A stretch of 64,000 nucleotides of DNA, from positions 3,782,001 to 3,846,000 of the forward strand of contig JAJQJQ010000003.1 of assembly GCA_028622995.1 (NCBI GenBank). The letters are read 5' to 3'. Position 1 is the stretch's first letter. Each line of letters begins with the position of its first letter. The translations under genes were made by a program, and so were the position numbers. Positions 29,566 through 42,928 of the stretch are shown here, piece after piece. A model generated the notes under the pieces. The model was not told where the DNA came from. It searched no databases and saw only the letters and a list, made by a program, of their open reading frames with translations. Origin of the DNA: Panagrolaimus kolymaensis (lineage: Eukaryota; Nematoda; Chromadorea; Rhabditida; Panagrolaimidae).

Positions 29566-30321
29566 GGAGCAAGCATAAGTACGACAGGTTTATCCGTGGT
29601 TTGTACTGCTTCATCTTTATATCCAAACAAATTGAAGGAAATATTCCAACATGCAACTTCTTCTGGTGTTAAGCTCTTGGTTTTATACGGTCCCGTTCTT
29701 TCAATTCCGAAGCAAACTACATCTCCTCGACCAACTTCTATTGACTCTATTTTCGATGCATTTTTGGATGCTGTATCAGCTTTAACATCGAACAAACTGG
29801 ATGTCATCATAGTTCCTGCTGTTTATAATGATCCTTTTGTCAATTATCCTCAATATCCAACTAGTGCTTACTCTTCTGACAAATATGCTGCATATGCTCT
29901 CAAAGATAAACGTATATATCTCCTCGACAATCCTTCAGTTTTCAACTACGATGGAGTTCAAATTGCGATTTCAAACTTTGACACAATGGCCGCCCTTACG
30001 AAAGGAAGATTACTGACTGATGCTGAGCTGCCAACAAATGAAAGACTGCCTTGGCTTTTGCAACAAATGCTTCAATATGGCCATCTTTGTCCTTCTTATG
30101 CTCGTCCTGATACTTTGAAGGATTACAAATTTACAACTCTTCCTAATATCTTCATCTCGCCTTCAAAGCTTCGACGACTTGCTGTTAGTATTAATAATGT
30201 TTTCTTTGTTAATGTATGTTTGGCTGGTGGTAATGGTATTTGTACAATTAAACCAAAATGCTTAGAAACCAATGGGGAAAATATTCAACTTCAATTCGAT
30301 ACAACATTTCTTTGTCGTTAA
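29566..30321 (+). pseudogene. 5'-truncated DNA polymerase alpha subunit B (POLA2/DIV-1) C-terminal fragment
   Basis: The open frame after an in-frame TGA (29563-29565) reads the C-terminal phosphodiesterase/OB part of the B subunit of DNA polymerase alpha-primase. Blocks follow the POLA2 order: VVCTASS, KLLVLYGPVL, DVIIVPAVYNDPFVNYPQYP, KRIYLLDNPSVFNYDGVQIA, WLLQQMLQYGHLCPSYA, LPNIFISPSKLRRLAVSINN and VCLAGGNGICTIK. It is uninterrupted for about 250 codons and has no intron, no in-frame ATG at its start and no pyrimidine-rich acceptor. A normal POLA2 is about 550-600 aa. AATAAA is at 30369-30374. Either the 5' exons are missing from this locus (pseudogene, partial duplication or retrocopy) or they are far away, which FMC1 immediately upstream makes unlikely. 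Confidence 0.6.
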
Positions 30322-30389
30322 TTTGTTATTTTTGTATTTTGTATTTGTTTATTCTTTTTTTGCCTTTCAATAAATTATGTAACAAAAAA

Positions 30390-31736
<1,347 letters not shown>

Positions 31737-32338
31737 TTTTAATCATAATCAAAAATAAATATGTATTTTTTAAAGTTAAGCAAGATCAAAACTAAAAAAA
31801 GCTGTTGGGCAAAATGCGCCTTTAATAATATTGGAAGTCCATCTTTAATGCTGATCTTCATAAATACTACGGTAGTAATATTTCATAAATCTTTGAATGG
31901 CAAAGTTTTTATAATAACTATCAGAAAAAAGTTTAGAATTTTGTTATGCTTCTTAATTTTTTTTGTCCAGAAAATGTCATCGATCCATAAACAATATTGA
32001 TGTTCTCCAACCACGCTAAATCATGCGGTTTAAATAATCGGTTATGGAGCAGATGCAGAACATGGTGTTTAATGGATCGTTAAAAATAGTTGTGAAAATT
32101 AAATTTCATCACTAATCCAATAATTATTCCATTTTTGACACTAACTTTGAAATCAAAAAGCTATCTAATAACATTGATACAAAAAATCAAAATTCGACGC
32201 AAATTTAGAAGCAAAAAGATATCTAACTAACGATTATTCAAACTTTTTTTGTTCATTGGTGGAAGAACAAAAAATTTAAAGATTGGTTTAGGTAAACAAA
32301 TTAGAATGTGTTCGATGACTTCTTTCTTCGATTGCGAT
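31737..32338. other. Spacer upstream of RMND1, left flank of the hAT element
   Basis: AT-rich DNA. Near its right end an ATG at 32306 opens a frame that is split by the hAT element and continues at 33495. The 8-bp target-site copy ATTGCGAT is 32331-32338. Confidence 0.5.
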
Positions 32339-33707
32339 CAGGGTTTGGCGGAATTGAAAAAAATTCCGCTTCCGCGGAAGGCGGAATTATAAAATTCACT
32401 TCCGCAAAAGCGGAAGCGGAAGCGGAAGTAAAAAAAAGGCGGAATTCCGCAAAAGCGGAAGCGGAATTACCAAAAAATTTTTTTTGTTATTACACATACA
32501 TTTTTTTTCCATTATAGTCCACGGTAACGATTTTAATATTGTATGTGTCTGTATCAAATCCTTTGTATCCAAAGTGGATAAATTTTATTTTTTCTATATG
32601 ACGATAATCAAAAGCTAAAAGATTCTTTGAGACTGTTGCATGCTTTATTAATGCAAATTTTGACCTTGAAAAATGGGGACTTTAGAGTAAAAAAGTGCGA
32701 TAAAGAGCTTCTTTACTTTAATGTTGCCGGGAAAAAGATCAATTTTGATTAAAAAATTTCTTTAATATGGGTAGCATGCAAAGATAATGTATTAATGAAC
32801 TAAGGATAAGTTTAGCCACAATATTTTTTCTTATAGCACCAAAAAGGTTTGTTTTTACATCTAAAAGCATGTCGCGCTTTCACAATCAAAATTATATATA
32901 TTTTTACGATATTAAGAATTCCTAAATCTTTTAACCATCTATAGATATCATCATTATTTATACCAATTTTAACATAAATATCCCACTTTTGAAATTTTAA
33001 AGAATGCCAAACGATTTATTTCAGCTATTTTTGATTGCAAAATTAGTTTCAAAAAGAACCAAAAAACATTTTGTAAGAAACTAACTTATTTCTAATGCGC
33101 AATAAAAAAATCAAAAATGAAAGAAAAGTAAAATATTCTCCATGTACGCAAAAATAAAGAAGAACATATTTTTAATTTAAGTTTGTCTTACCCTACTGAT
33201 TTCATTCGTTACAATGTACTGAAATAAAATTTGATTTCCCAGTGTAAAAGTGTTTACACTTTTATTATTTTTAAAGGCTTCTTTGGGCATTTGATCACAG
33301 AATTTTTTTATTATCAAACTCCCGCAAAAAAATGTAAAAGTTTTTGTTAAATATTTTTTAAAATTTGTTTAATTCCGCTTTCGAATTCCGCAAAATTTTG
33401 CGGAATTCCGCGGAATTTGCGGAAGTCCAAAAACACGCGGAATTCCGCACAAGCGGAATGCGGAAGCGGAATTCCGCCAAACCCTGATTGCGATCACTTT
33501 TGGAAGCTTCAAACGAGTGATAGCATTTTTTTGGCATTGGATGACCAAAACATTACCACTCGCTTCATATCTTTTAGCCCAAAAAAAGTGAAAGAAAATT
33601 TTAGACTTCTGTCACTTGAAATTTTTGATTCTGGTGTTTATTTATTTCAAAGTATTCTACACTTGCTTGGTAAATGTGATGATGCAGCCTTTATCGTCAA
33701 CACTTAA
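32306..33707 (+). pseudogene. Open frame interrupted by the hAT element
   Basis: The left part (32306-32338, 11 codons beginning MCSMTSFF) and right part (33495-33707, ending in TAA) are in the same frame once the element and one target-site copy are discounted. The uninterrupted frame would have been 81 codons, preceded by an acceptor-like AAATTAG. The right part contains TRFISFSPKKVKENFRLLSL. No family was recognised. The last codons overlap, in another frame, the start of the CxxC-repeat gene. It may be a small broken gene, or a former upstream exon of that gene. Confidence 0.4.
32339..33486. mobile_element. Non-autonomous hAT-type DNA transposon
   Basis: 1148 bp bounded by perfect terminal inverted repeats, CAGGGTTTGGCGGAATT at the left end and its reverse complement at the right. 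It is flanked by an exact 8-bp target-site duplication ATTGCGAT (32331-32338 and 33487-33494). CAGGG ends plus an 8-bp duplication are the hallmark of the hAT superfamily. Subterminal zones of about 150 bp on each side carry many copies of GCGGAA/TTCCGC in both orientations, as expected for transposase-binding repeats. The interior has no transposase-sized frame, so the element would need a transposase in trans. The identical duplications suggest a fairly recent insertion. Confidence 0.92.
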
Positions 33708-35021
33708 TAATAAACGTAAGGCTCGTAAACGTCGAATTCCTGTTATTGTAATTGACGATGATAGCGACCAAAATGCTAATGAAGAGTAAGTTTTTTGATA
33801 ACAGTAATTACTTTATTTTTAATATCTCTTTTTTAGATTATCAACACCTCCTGTTAAACGTGACAAAATTGTAACAACTACAGAAACTATCAAAAGTGAA
33901 ACATCTGCTTCTAATTCTCTCAAATTCAATGGAAAAGAAGAATTACATGATTTTAAGGCTACCGAAGTTTCAAATGCTTCTGCAATTGATGGTGATGTTC
34001 GTCTCCTTCAAAATTTAATTCAAGACATATTGAAGGTTTCTTTCACATTATTAAGACTTTATTTATTTTTCACAATTTTTAGCAGCAATCTTTAACTGGT
34101 GAAGAAACTTCGGCTGAACATTTTGACGCTCAAACCGTTTCTGTAGCTGGTGATATCAATAATACGTAAGCAACTCGCTAGATTTTGTTTTTTCATTAAC
34201 CATGTCTTTAACATAAGTTTAGATCGCATCTTCTTCAGCCAAAACGTGAAATCATTTATGCTCCAAATTTCGAAATCCAAGTAAAGCTAAATAATCATCG
34301 GCATTTGGTTATCTTTGTGCCAACTAATCCGAATCTTTGTTATTACTACCATACTTTACGAAAGAATGCGTTTACATGCTTTGGATGTGAAAAAAATTAT
34401 AAAAGAAAAATCTATGCGAAACTTCTCAAAGACAAAGATGGTAAAGAATTTATTGAAGCCAACGTTTCTCATCTATGCGAACCTGTTCAATACGTTGCAA
34501 ACAATTGGCATATTATTAAAGCTCGAAATTTCTTTGTTCTTGAACCAAATCGAAAATTAATCGTTTTCAATTTAGATTATCCTAACTTCTGCTATTATTA
34601 TAATTATAAGAAGTCAAGCAATACTTATTATTGTACCGAATGCGTAAATCAACAGAAATATATTTCGTCAAGAGTAATCAAAGATGAAAATGGTGAAGAA
34701 TGCTTGCAAACAAACAAAAATCATATATGTGATCCTTTCAAATTTACAATTTCTGATGGTTTTAACATTTTGAAGTCTCCAAATTTCACATTGATCCACG
34801 ACAAAAGTAATGGTTCCGCTTCGATGCTGCGTGTTTATACTTCAATTGTTCGATCCACTTATTACAACTTTTCTCGAATGGGAAGTTCTTATGCTTGTAC
34901 TGGATGTCTTTCAAAGGATATTTATTTTATGGCAAAAGTACTCAAAAGTGAAAATGACGAAGATGTTGTTTTGGTTTGGAAAAAGCGAAAACATGTCTGC
35001 GATCCTATTCTTTGTTTCTAG
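33679..35021 (+). CDS. Protein with three CxxC...HxC putative zinc-binding repeats
   Basis: Four exons (33679-33785, 33837-34035, 34083-34165, 34223-35021) give 395 aa. The first ~150 residues are basic then Ser/Thr/Glu-rich (KRKARKRRIPV, a likely nuclear signal) and probably disordered. The last exon carries three tandem repeats of about 80 residues. Each has an aromatic-rich LCYYYH/FCYYYN/TYYNFS segment, a CxxC pair (CFGC, CTEC, CTGC), and about 40 residues later HxCDP/HxCEP (HLCEP, HICDP, HVCDP). The spacing suggests a C2HC zinc module reminiscent of nematode FLYWCH-type fingers, so DNA binding is possible. Family assignment is inference. AATAAA is at 35071-35076. The hAT element lies just upstream and may affect its promoter. 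Confidence 0.8.
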
Positions 35022-35751
35022 ATTATTCGTCAAATTTTCTATTTTTTGAATTTGTGCTACTTTCTTGTTTAATAAATGTTTATTATTTATTTCTTTTTTG
35101 TCATTTATAACATCAAGATAATCATTGTGCTTTTCATTTGTCTAGTGTGGAAAATATACTAGTTCACCTCGATCCGAAGTATGTAACTCCATAAAAAATA
35201 GGGATGAGTTGAGTGGAAAAAGTTAAAATAACAGTTAGCAAGATTTAGAGATAGTTTTGGATTATGATAGATAATTGGAAATCTTTGAGAAGCTCGATTG
35301 AGATAGACAAGATAAAAGAAAATGTGCTTCGACATTTTGTTATAAAAGCTATTTTTTTTGTTGCTCGTACTTTTCTTTCTTTGCTTCTTCAGTCAGAACA
35401 AGTTTACAGTTACTTTGTGATTTGACTGTTAATCCAAACTTTGAAATTTAAACATAATTTATTAAGAAAGTTAAAAGGATAAAATTACTCTTGCATAGCG
35501 AGACCGTAGGATGATAACATAAAACAAAATATGTTTGAATACAAGTTTGACGACGAAGAAAAAGAAGCTTCGCACCGATATTTTTTTAAATATATTAATT
35601 ACATCAATAAACACCAATGAAAGCTCAGATAGAAAAACAAAAAAGGATCTTTGATATGAATATTTACAAGGTATTAAATATAAATATTTTTCACAACACA
35701 CTCACTTTAAAAGACTTATAAAAAGAATGGGAAAAAGAGATAGAAAAGTTT
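35022..35751. other. Convergent 3' spacer
   Basis: Holds 3' UTRs of the CxxC-repeat gene and the insulin receptor gene. Only short low-complexity frames are present. Confidence 0.5.
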
Positions 35752-38700
35752 TTATGTATCGTTTTTGGTTAATGGAAATATTTCAGTATAATCATTTTTT
35801 TCTTTTTCCATATCCGTTGTTGCTGCATTTGGTGGACGATGCTTCGATCCTCGACTACTATTATTGGCCGTAGGAGCTAGAGTTTTATAATTATCATTTT
35901 CATGAACATGAGCCGCAACTGGAGATAATTGTGGAGATGGAGGTTCTGGCTTTCCCGTGGACATTAATAATGGCGCCTTAAATATTAAATATATTATTTG
36001 GTTGCGATATTCAAATTTTTCAAATTCTTGATTTAACAAACCTTTTGATCTTTCTCTTTCATTTCTATGGCTTCAACATATTGCTTTTCATCATCTTTCT
36101 TTTTCTGCCATTCTTTTTCTAATTCAACTTGTCTTTTATTGATTTTTTCACGCTTTTCATCCCTTGCCTTTAATTCTTTTTTAGTTAATAACCGTGGATT
36201 TTCTGGCATTACTCCAGCCATGGGTAAATCTTGTAATGCAAACATGGAGAATTTTTCGCCATTTTCACCTTCGCCCATTAAATTTTCAGTTTCTTCTGAA
36301 TTACTATTGACATTGGTTGGAGCACCAAATCCACTTTTATAATATTCGCTATTGTAATCATCTTGAGCGGCTTGCATCCTATCTAATTCTTGAAGCATTG
36401 TATGTTTTCGAGCATTTTCTTCATCTTCGTTATAAGTAAAATCGTAATCTTCTTCGTCTTCAATTTCATTGATATTTGACATAACAAATGATTTTTCAAA
36501 TACGCTCAACTTAAAAATAAATTAATTATTGCTAGATTAAATACTTTGAAAACTTACTCCTTCTTGTCTCAAATCCATGTGTTCTTTGAACCCACTATCA
36601 ATAGTGTGACGCAAATATAAAAGGATTTGATAAAATGATGGACGATCACGGGGATCATATTTCCAACAAACTCTCATAAGATCATACCAAAAATCGGGGC
36701 ATCCTTGTGGGCGAATAAGAATATTTCTACGAACTCCAATATAATTATAAACTTGATCATTACCCAACCCAGCATAAGGTTGTTGACCAAGGGTAAGCAT
36801 TTCATAAATAACGATGCCATATGACCAAACATCGGATTTAACAGTAAACTTTCCATCTTTCAAACTTTCAGGTGCCATCCATCGAACTGGCATTAAACGC
36901 TTTCCAGCAGGTTTATAATATTCATGATAATAAATATCTCTTGCCATACCAAAATCACCTATTTTAACTGTTTCATCATTTGCAACCATACAATTTCTTG
37001 CAGCCAAATCTCGATGACAAAACTTTAATGATTCAAGATAAGCCATGCCATCAGAAATTTGAGCTGCCCATTTAAAATAGCTTATCATGGTTGGTAATGG
37101 ATTATTTCCGGTATTTTCTTCAGCATCTGGTCGACGTGCACGTAAATAATCTCGAAGATTTCCTTGATCCATCATTTCCATAACCACAAGAACGGATTGT
37201 CCTTCAGAAACTACACCATAGAGTTTAACGATATAAGCTGTATTAAATTGTTTCATAACGCTTGCTTCAATAAGGAAATGTAAACGTTCAGCATTGCTGG
37301 CACATTCGGGAATAGTTTTAATTGCGCACTTTCCAAAATTGATACCACAAACAGAAGTAATATTATTGCCTTCTCCAAGGTATACTTTACCGAAAGTTCC
37401 TCGACCTATTTCATCAAAAAGTTTAAGGTCTTCGCGTTTAAGCTCCCATTCATCGGTTTTATAAACATCAAGTTGGGTGATGTATTCAGGATTAGCAGAA
37501 ATTGTTTGTCGAATATATTCTTGCACCTTTTTACCAAAATGTCTTCGAACATATCGATATCCAATTGCAACGCTGACAGTAATAATAAAAATGAGACCAA
37601 GCAAAATATAAATTGCTCTTTGCCATGTAAGCCATCCAGGAACATAAATTTCAAAAAAGTCTTCAATTATCATGGGTTCACTAAAGCCTGCTATAGTTTC
37701 AGTTCGAATTTGAAGTGAATATACTCCATTTGGTAAACGTTCGGCTTTTATACCATTAATTTCATTAAATTCAGTAATGTTTATACAATGTTCGGTTAGA
37801 GACTATAAAATTAATAATTTTTTATTAATAAATTATGAAGTTTGATTTGGGTAAACGTACACTATCAGTATCAGGACGCCAATATTTGTAACGAAAACCT
37901 AAAATTATACCATTTGGATCATCGGGTAGTTGCCAAGTAAGGAAGCGGCTATTTTCTTGATCCACACCCTTTTCATCAATAAATCGGCTGACTTCAACTG
38001 TATCTTTATCAACCATATCCTTTTCAGCTGCAAATTAAGTATGCAACCTTGGATTATTTTGCATAAAACTTACGAATAGATCCAGTTCGAATAAATTTAG
38101 ATGCAACTTGTTTGGAACAAAAATTTTCTGGAGCATTTTCATCTTGACATGCCGCAATTTGAATATTGTATTCGGTATAATGTTTTAGATTAGTAATAAC
38201 GATTCTTGTGGAAGTGACATTAATTTTTCCTGAAGTAACGTTTTCATGAACAACCTTCGGAATGGCAAGAATATCGCCATCGGGTATTTCTTGATCTTTT
38301 TCACTTTCTTTAACTGGTTCTTTTGCACCGAGAATGCTTCGAATGGTTCTTGCTTTTGATGTATTTTCTGTTTCAGCTTCTTTTGATGATGCATTCGGGC
38401 TGAAAATAAATTAATTTGCAAAAATGAGAAAATATCTTTTTTCATAGATAGATTTGATAGTATGTTTACGAGAAAGCAAACAAAATATAAAAAAGGGAAA
38501 TCTGAAGTTGATTTGTAAAATAACAGAACCATGAAAATATAAATAAAGGATGAAAATAAAGAAAACGAAATGAGCGTGTGCCTTGAAAAATAAGGATAAA
38601 CAAAGGATTAAAGGGTGCAAAAAAGCAGAAGCGAAGCAAAGAATAGTAATAGTTCCATTCAAAATAAAAGTGCAAGGTTTTTGATTACTTTATTATTAGT

Positions 38701-41652
38701 GGTTTATTATGCGATTGCTCAAAGCTGCTGTGTGATATTGCTCGATGTGAATGATGATGACGCGGCTTCAATCGACGACGAACCCGTTTAATTTGTTCTT
38801 TAACTTCTTTTGGAGCATATTCAGGACCGCAATGCCATGGATCATAAACTACTGAGCAGCTGTTAACAAAGGGATATGTGTTAAAAAATAATTTAAAGCA
38901 AATAAGGTTGGTTAATCCGAGATCTTGTTAATGAATGATAAAAATCAGGACATTTAAAAAAATTTGAACTTTTAACAAAAAATGGGGGAAGATATTTACG
39001 AAAGCCACTGCAAACATATTTTTTTTCCTTGCGTTGTTTATAAACGGATTAATCTGATTTACAAAACCTAAGTTTCCATGCCATCGATGGAAGAGAAAAC
39101 AAAAATTTAAGCTTACTGTTGAACGAATACTAGATTTTGAACAGCATTTTCGAATTTAGCCTTTTCAGCTTCTTGTTCCACGCTAACTTCAATTTCGGGT
39201 TGATCAATAGTATCCAAAGGAATATCTTTTACATCGGCACATTTGCAACACCCTTTTGTGGCTGGACATGTATCTTCTTCTTCTTCTTTATTAGCCTTTT
39301 TTGCAATTGATGCAACAGCGTGAGTAGCTAAACTTTATAATTTTGTAGAGGGAACTAATTTATTGAAAACTTACGATTAGTACCACAACCAACAAGATTA
39401 TCGCTATTATCAGTTTTAGCATACCATGCAACATTATAATGTGTGATAATACCATTAGTTTTAATTGGAGGATCCCATTCAAGAATAATTTTATCATGTC
39501 CTCTAGATTCATATCGCTTTAATCGAGGCATATCGGGTGGTGAAAATGTTGTTTTAGCAAAGCCTATTTTTGATATTGCATTTCTTGCACCTGGATGATG
39601 AACGGTTTTTGTTTGAACATAAAAGGCATAAATGCTGTTGGGTTCAAGATTTTCAACCAATTCCGTTTGATTTTCTTTTTCTTCTTCTCTATCCGTTTCA
39701 GCTACAAATTTCATTTGCCATGAATCTCCACAAGCTGCTCGATTATCATCTATATCCATTTTGTAGTCAATAGCATCAACCTTTTTGAAATAAATTAAAT
39801 AACCAAAAAATTTTCTTTGATCCATATCAGTGGTATTAAATTTTTTCCAAAATAATGAAAATCCAAAGAAATATGTTCCAATTACTTTTACATCGAGTGG
39901 AACTTCTTCACAAATTGCTTTATCACCATTACTGTATTTGGAGATATCATTATCGGTTACATTATTTTCTAATTCAACTTGTGAAACAAATCTCATAATT
40001 TTTTTTGGGCAAAGTTGTGGATTGTTTTGGAAACTAATAAGTCCTTTTTTAATTTTGATAGTTTTCTCTACTTCTGGACTAAATAATTGTCGAAGGCTTT
40101 CCATTTCAAATACAGTTAAAGCATATCGATCATTGGCAAGGTCATTCCCATGAATAATTTGAAGATTTTTAAACATATGAAGTGAAGTGAAAGTAGGGCA
40201 AAAGCGAACGGATAAATGACTAAAAAATGAAGCTCCATGAATTGGTTTAAAAGATAACTGTTTTTATTTATACCCTTTAATTTCTCGAATATTTCCAAAA
40301 GCTTCAGTGAATTTTTCTGCATTAGTTGTTTGTCCACCAATTTGAATATTGATATCCAAATTTCCATCAATGATATTACATTTTGCAAGTTTCATAGCTT
40401 CTCCTATTGAATCAATTTGTTCTCCACGACAAACTCGAGGGCAAAAACTCAAACAAAGAATGCAATTTCGAGGATTGTTTGGATCTAAAAAAGTACATAA
40501 TTTTAAACTTGTTTTTTAGTTATTCCATGAAGCTACCTTCTCGATATCCATCAGGACAATCATAATGGCATTTCCCTTGAAAGGCTTTCCATAAAACTTT
40601 ATCAAGTGTTATACTTGATTTAACGGGAAGTTTTCGATGGCATTCAGCTTCGGTTACACATCGATTATCCATATATTCATATGTATTTGGAGGGCATCTT
40701 TCAACACAAACACCATTCAATTCATAATTTCGACAAGCATAACATGTGGATGGATCATTTCTATTTTCACAACCTCCAAGGCAAGAGGAATGACATTTAT
40801 CGCCAGGGGGTGTACATCCAGGGCCAATTGTGGAATTATTAATTTTATGGTATTTGCAATCTAAAAATAGCAATCATTACATAGGAGAATTTTAAGAAAG
40901 TAATGAACTCACATGGTTGACAAGTTGTTGCATTCCAACATGAAAGTACACCATCCACTCTTTGACATTTAGTTCCTTCCTTTTCTTTACATCCCATGTG
41001 ATCTTTACATGAGGGAATATCTCCATTATCTTCAGCAAATGTAATGCCGCTACCTTGATCAATCATGACATCTCTAATCTTTCCAATAAGGATGCTATCC
41101 CAATTTATGTATCGAGTGTAACAAAGCTTTTTGTTTTCCATAACTCTAACTCCACCATTTCGAATAACTGTAAGTTTATCAAAGCCAATATATTTCAAAT
41201 CTTCGTTTTGGTAAATAACTAAAGCATAATTCATAATCAATGAATGACCGCCGATGATTCTCAGGTTTGGAAAGATGTGTCCAAGATTGGTTAAACCTTT
41301 AACATTGTACACTAAAATAGAGCCAGTGATTTCTCTCAAATGTGGAAAAACGGGAAATTGATCATCAGTGATATTCTCTCCCGTCATCATGGATATTGTG
41401 ACATCTCCATCAAGAATGGTGCATTCAATATATACTTCCCAACCATCTTTAACAGCTAAAGGCTTGTAGCCTAGTTTAGGTGAATTTCGTAAATCAATTG
41501 AAAAACAACGTTTTTCTTCCCAAGCAGTTACTTTCTAAAAACAACAAATGATTATTCATCGATTGTTTGAGGTAATAACGAAGCATAATTCTTACCAAAA
41601 GTAAAGCACAAAATGTTATTAGCACAAAGTGCCAAGGTGATAAAACCCGCAT
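35752..41652 (-). CDS. daf-2: Insulin/IGF receptor tyrosine kinase, DAF-2 orthologue
   Basis: Cell-surface receptor for insulin-like peptides. Twelve exons are modelled: 41596-41652, 40913-41534, 40537-40860, 40274-40484, 39375-40219, 39117-39327, 38689-38859, 38074-38399, 37861-38027, 36558-37802, 36042-36509 and 35752-35976. They total 4872 nt, 1623 aa, with all junctions in phase. Domain order: signal peptide in exon 1, L1, furin-like Cys-rich region (CYACRNYELNGVCVERCPP), L2, FnIII modules, and the CCKC disulfide cluster. Then follow the alphaCT-like helix FENAVQNLVFV, a subunit cleavage region with RTIR|SILG at 830-834, a transmembrane segment near 1041-1062, and juxtamembrane NPEY (Tyr 1085). 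The kinase has GRGTFGKVY, CAIK, HRDLAARN, DFGMARD and activation-loop YYHEYY. The last two exons give an acidic/Lys-rich C-tail of about 230 aa without a YxxM motif. An acceptor at 41676-41677 may be a trans-splice site. Confidence 0.96.
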
Positions 41653-42928
41653 AATAATTCTATCACTTTAATTGACTGTGATTAAAAATAAGAATCACCC
41701 ATAATATATATATTAAAAATAAAGTCTGAAAAAAGTCCAATGATGTTAGCAAAGAAAAGAGACTATAAATGCAATTTTAAAATATAAAATGATAGGAAAT
41801 TAAAAGTATTCTTCTTGTCGTCGTCAAAGAAAGAAGAAGTGATATTATTACATCGGATTAAAAAAATGAAAGTAAATGCCGCAAGTGTCTTTAAATATCC
41901 TAGCAACGAACGAATAAGAAGTGGGGATTTATCTTTTTAAACAAGAACCAAATAACTACTAAGACCTTTTTTATATATGTATGTCTTCATTTGATAGACA
42001 TACCATTACCAACAGTTGAATGTCCCTAACGAAATATTAATTTTAAAAGTATAGTTCAAAAATGGATTTTTTAAAAATGGTTTTATATCAGGAAGTAAAC
42101 AATAGTTGTTTAAAATGCGTCAAATGGTTAGAAGCAAATACATATGTAGAGAAAAAAAGAATGCATGTTGTTAAAAAAGCATGGAAAAATAAAATGAAAA
42201 ACAAGGTCCAGCAGTAGCTCGGTGTTCGATTGTTTACCAAAAGCTCAGCGCAACAAAAAAAAGAAAGAAGAAAAAAATGGGGAGAACACTTTGACGTAAT
42301 AATAGTGAGAAGAAGAAAGAAAGAAACATTTTTGCAACAACAAAAACAAACGAACGATGCTGTTGTTGACTGCTGAATGCCTGCCGAACCGAACTCTATG
42401 ATTATTTTCTTTTTTTTTCTTCATTATTTTAAATGCTTGAAAATAATTTTAGCTCCTTTTTTGGCACTTTATAAATAAAAATGTTAATCAATTCATTATG
42501 AAAAGCATAGCTAAAAAAAGAGCGTTTATGTATTTAAAGCAAAAGCCATCCATACACCTTCCTTTTTTTTCTTCATCAGTCAATCAAATTTGAAGCCAAA
42601 TGAACTTTTCTTTGAATGGGGGTTTTTATCTCGCTTTCATTTTTTAATAAAAAATGTCTTTCACATAAATTATGTTATTAAAAGAATGACAAAATGGTGA
42701 AAACCAAAAGTCTCTCTCTTTCATTACTTTTAACAAATGCGAATAATTTTTTTTGCTTCAAAGACACATGCAAACACTTTGTTGCTTCCTTCCACCTAAA
42801 ATTACAGAAAGACACAATAAACAAACTAAAAATACTTTTTATTAAAATAGTTCCTATTAACATTGATATGCATAAAGCATCATAAATATGGCATTAATTA
42901 TACAAAAAATATGATAAACTACAAAAAT
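41653..42928. promoter_or_regulatory. Upstream region of the insulin receptor gene
   Basis: About 1.3 kb of AT-rich DNA between the receptor ATG and the 3' end of BCKDHA on the same strand. It should contain the receptor promoter. No exon or known motif was recognised. Confidence 0.45.

Noticed and set aside
32308..32517. Frame inside the hAT element rich in Ala-Glu-Lys repeats
   Set aside because: It is a translation of the GCGGAA subterminal repeats, not a gene.
42200..42260. Possible tRNA-like B box (GTGTTCGATT)
   Set aside because: No acceptor stem, A box or cloverleaf could be drawn around it.
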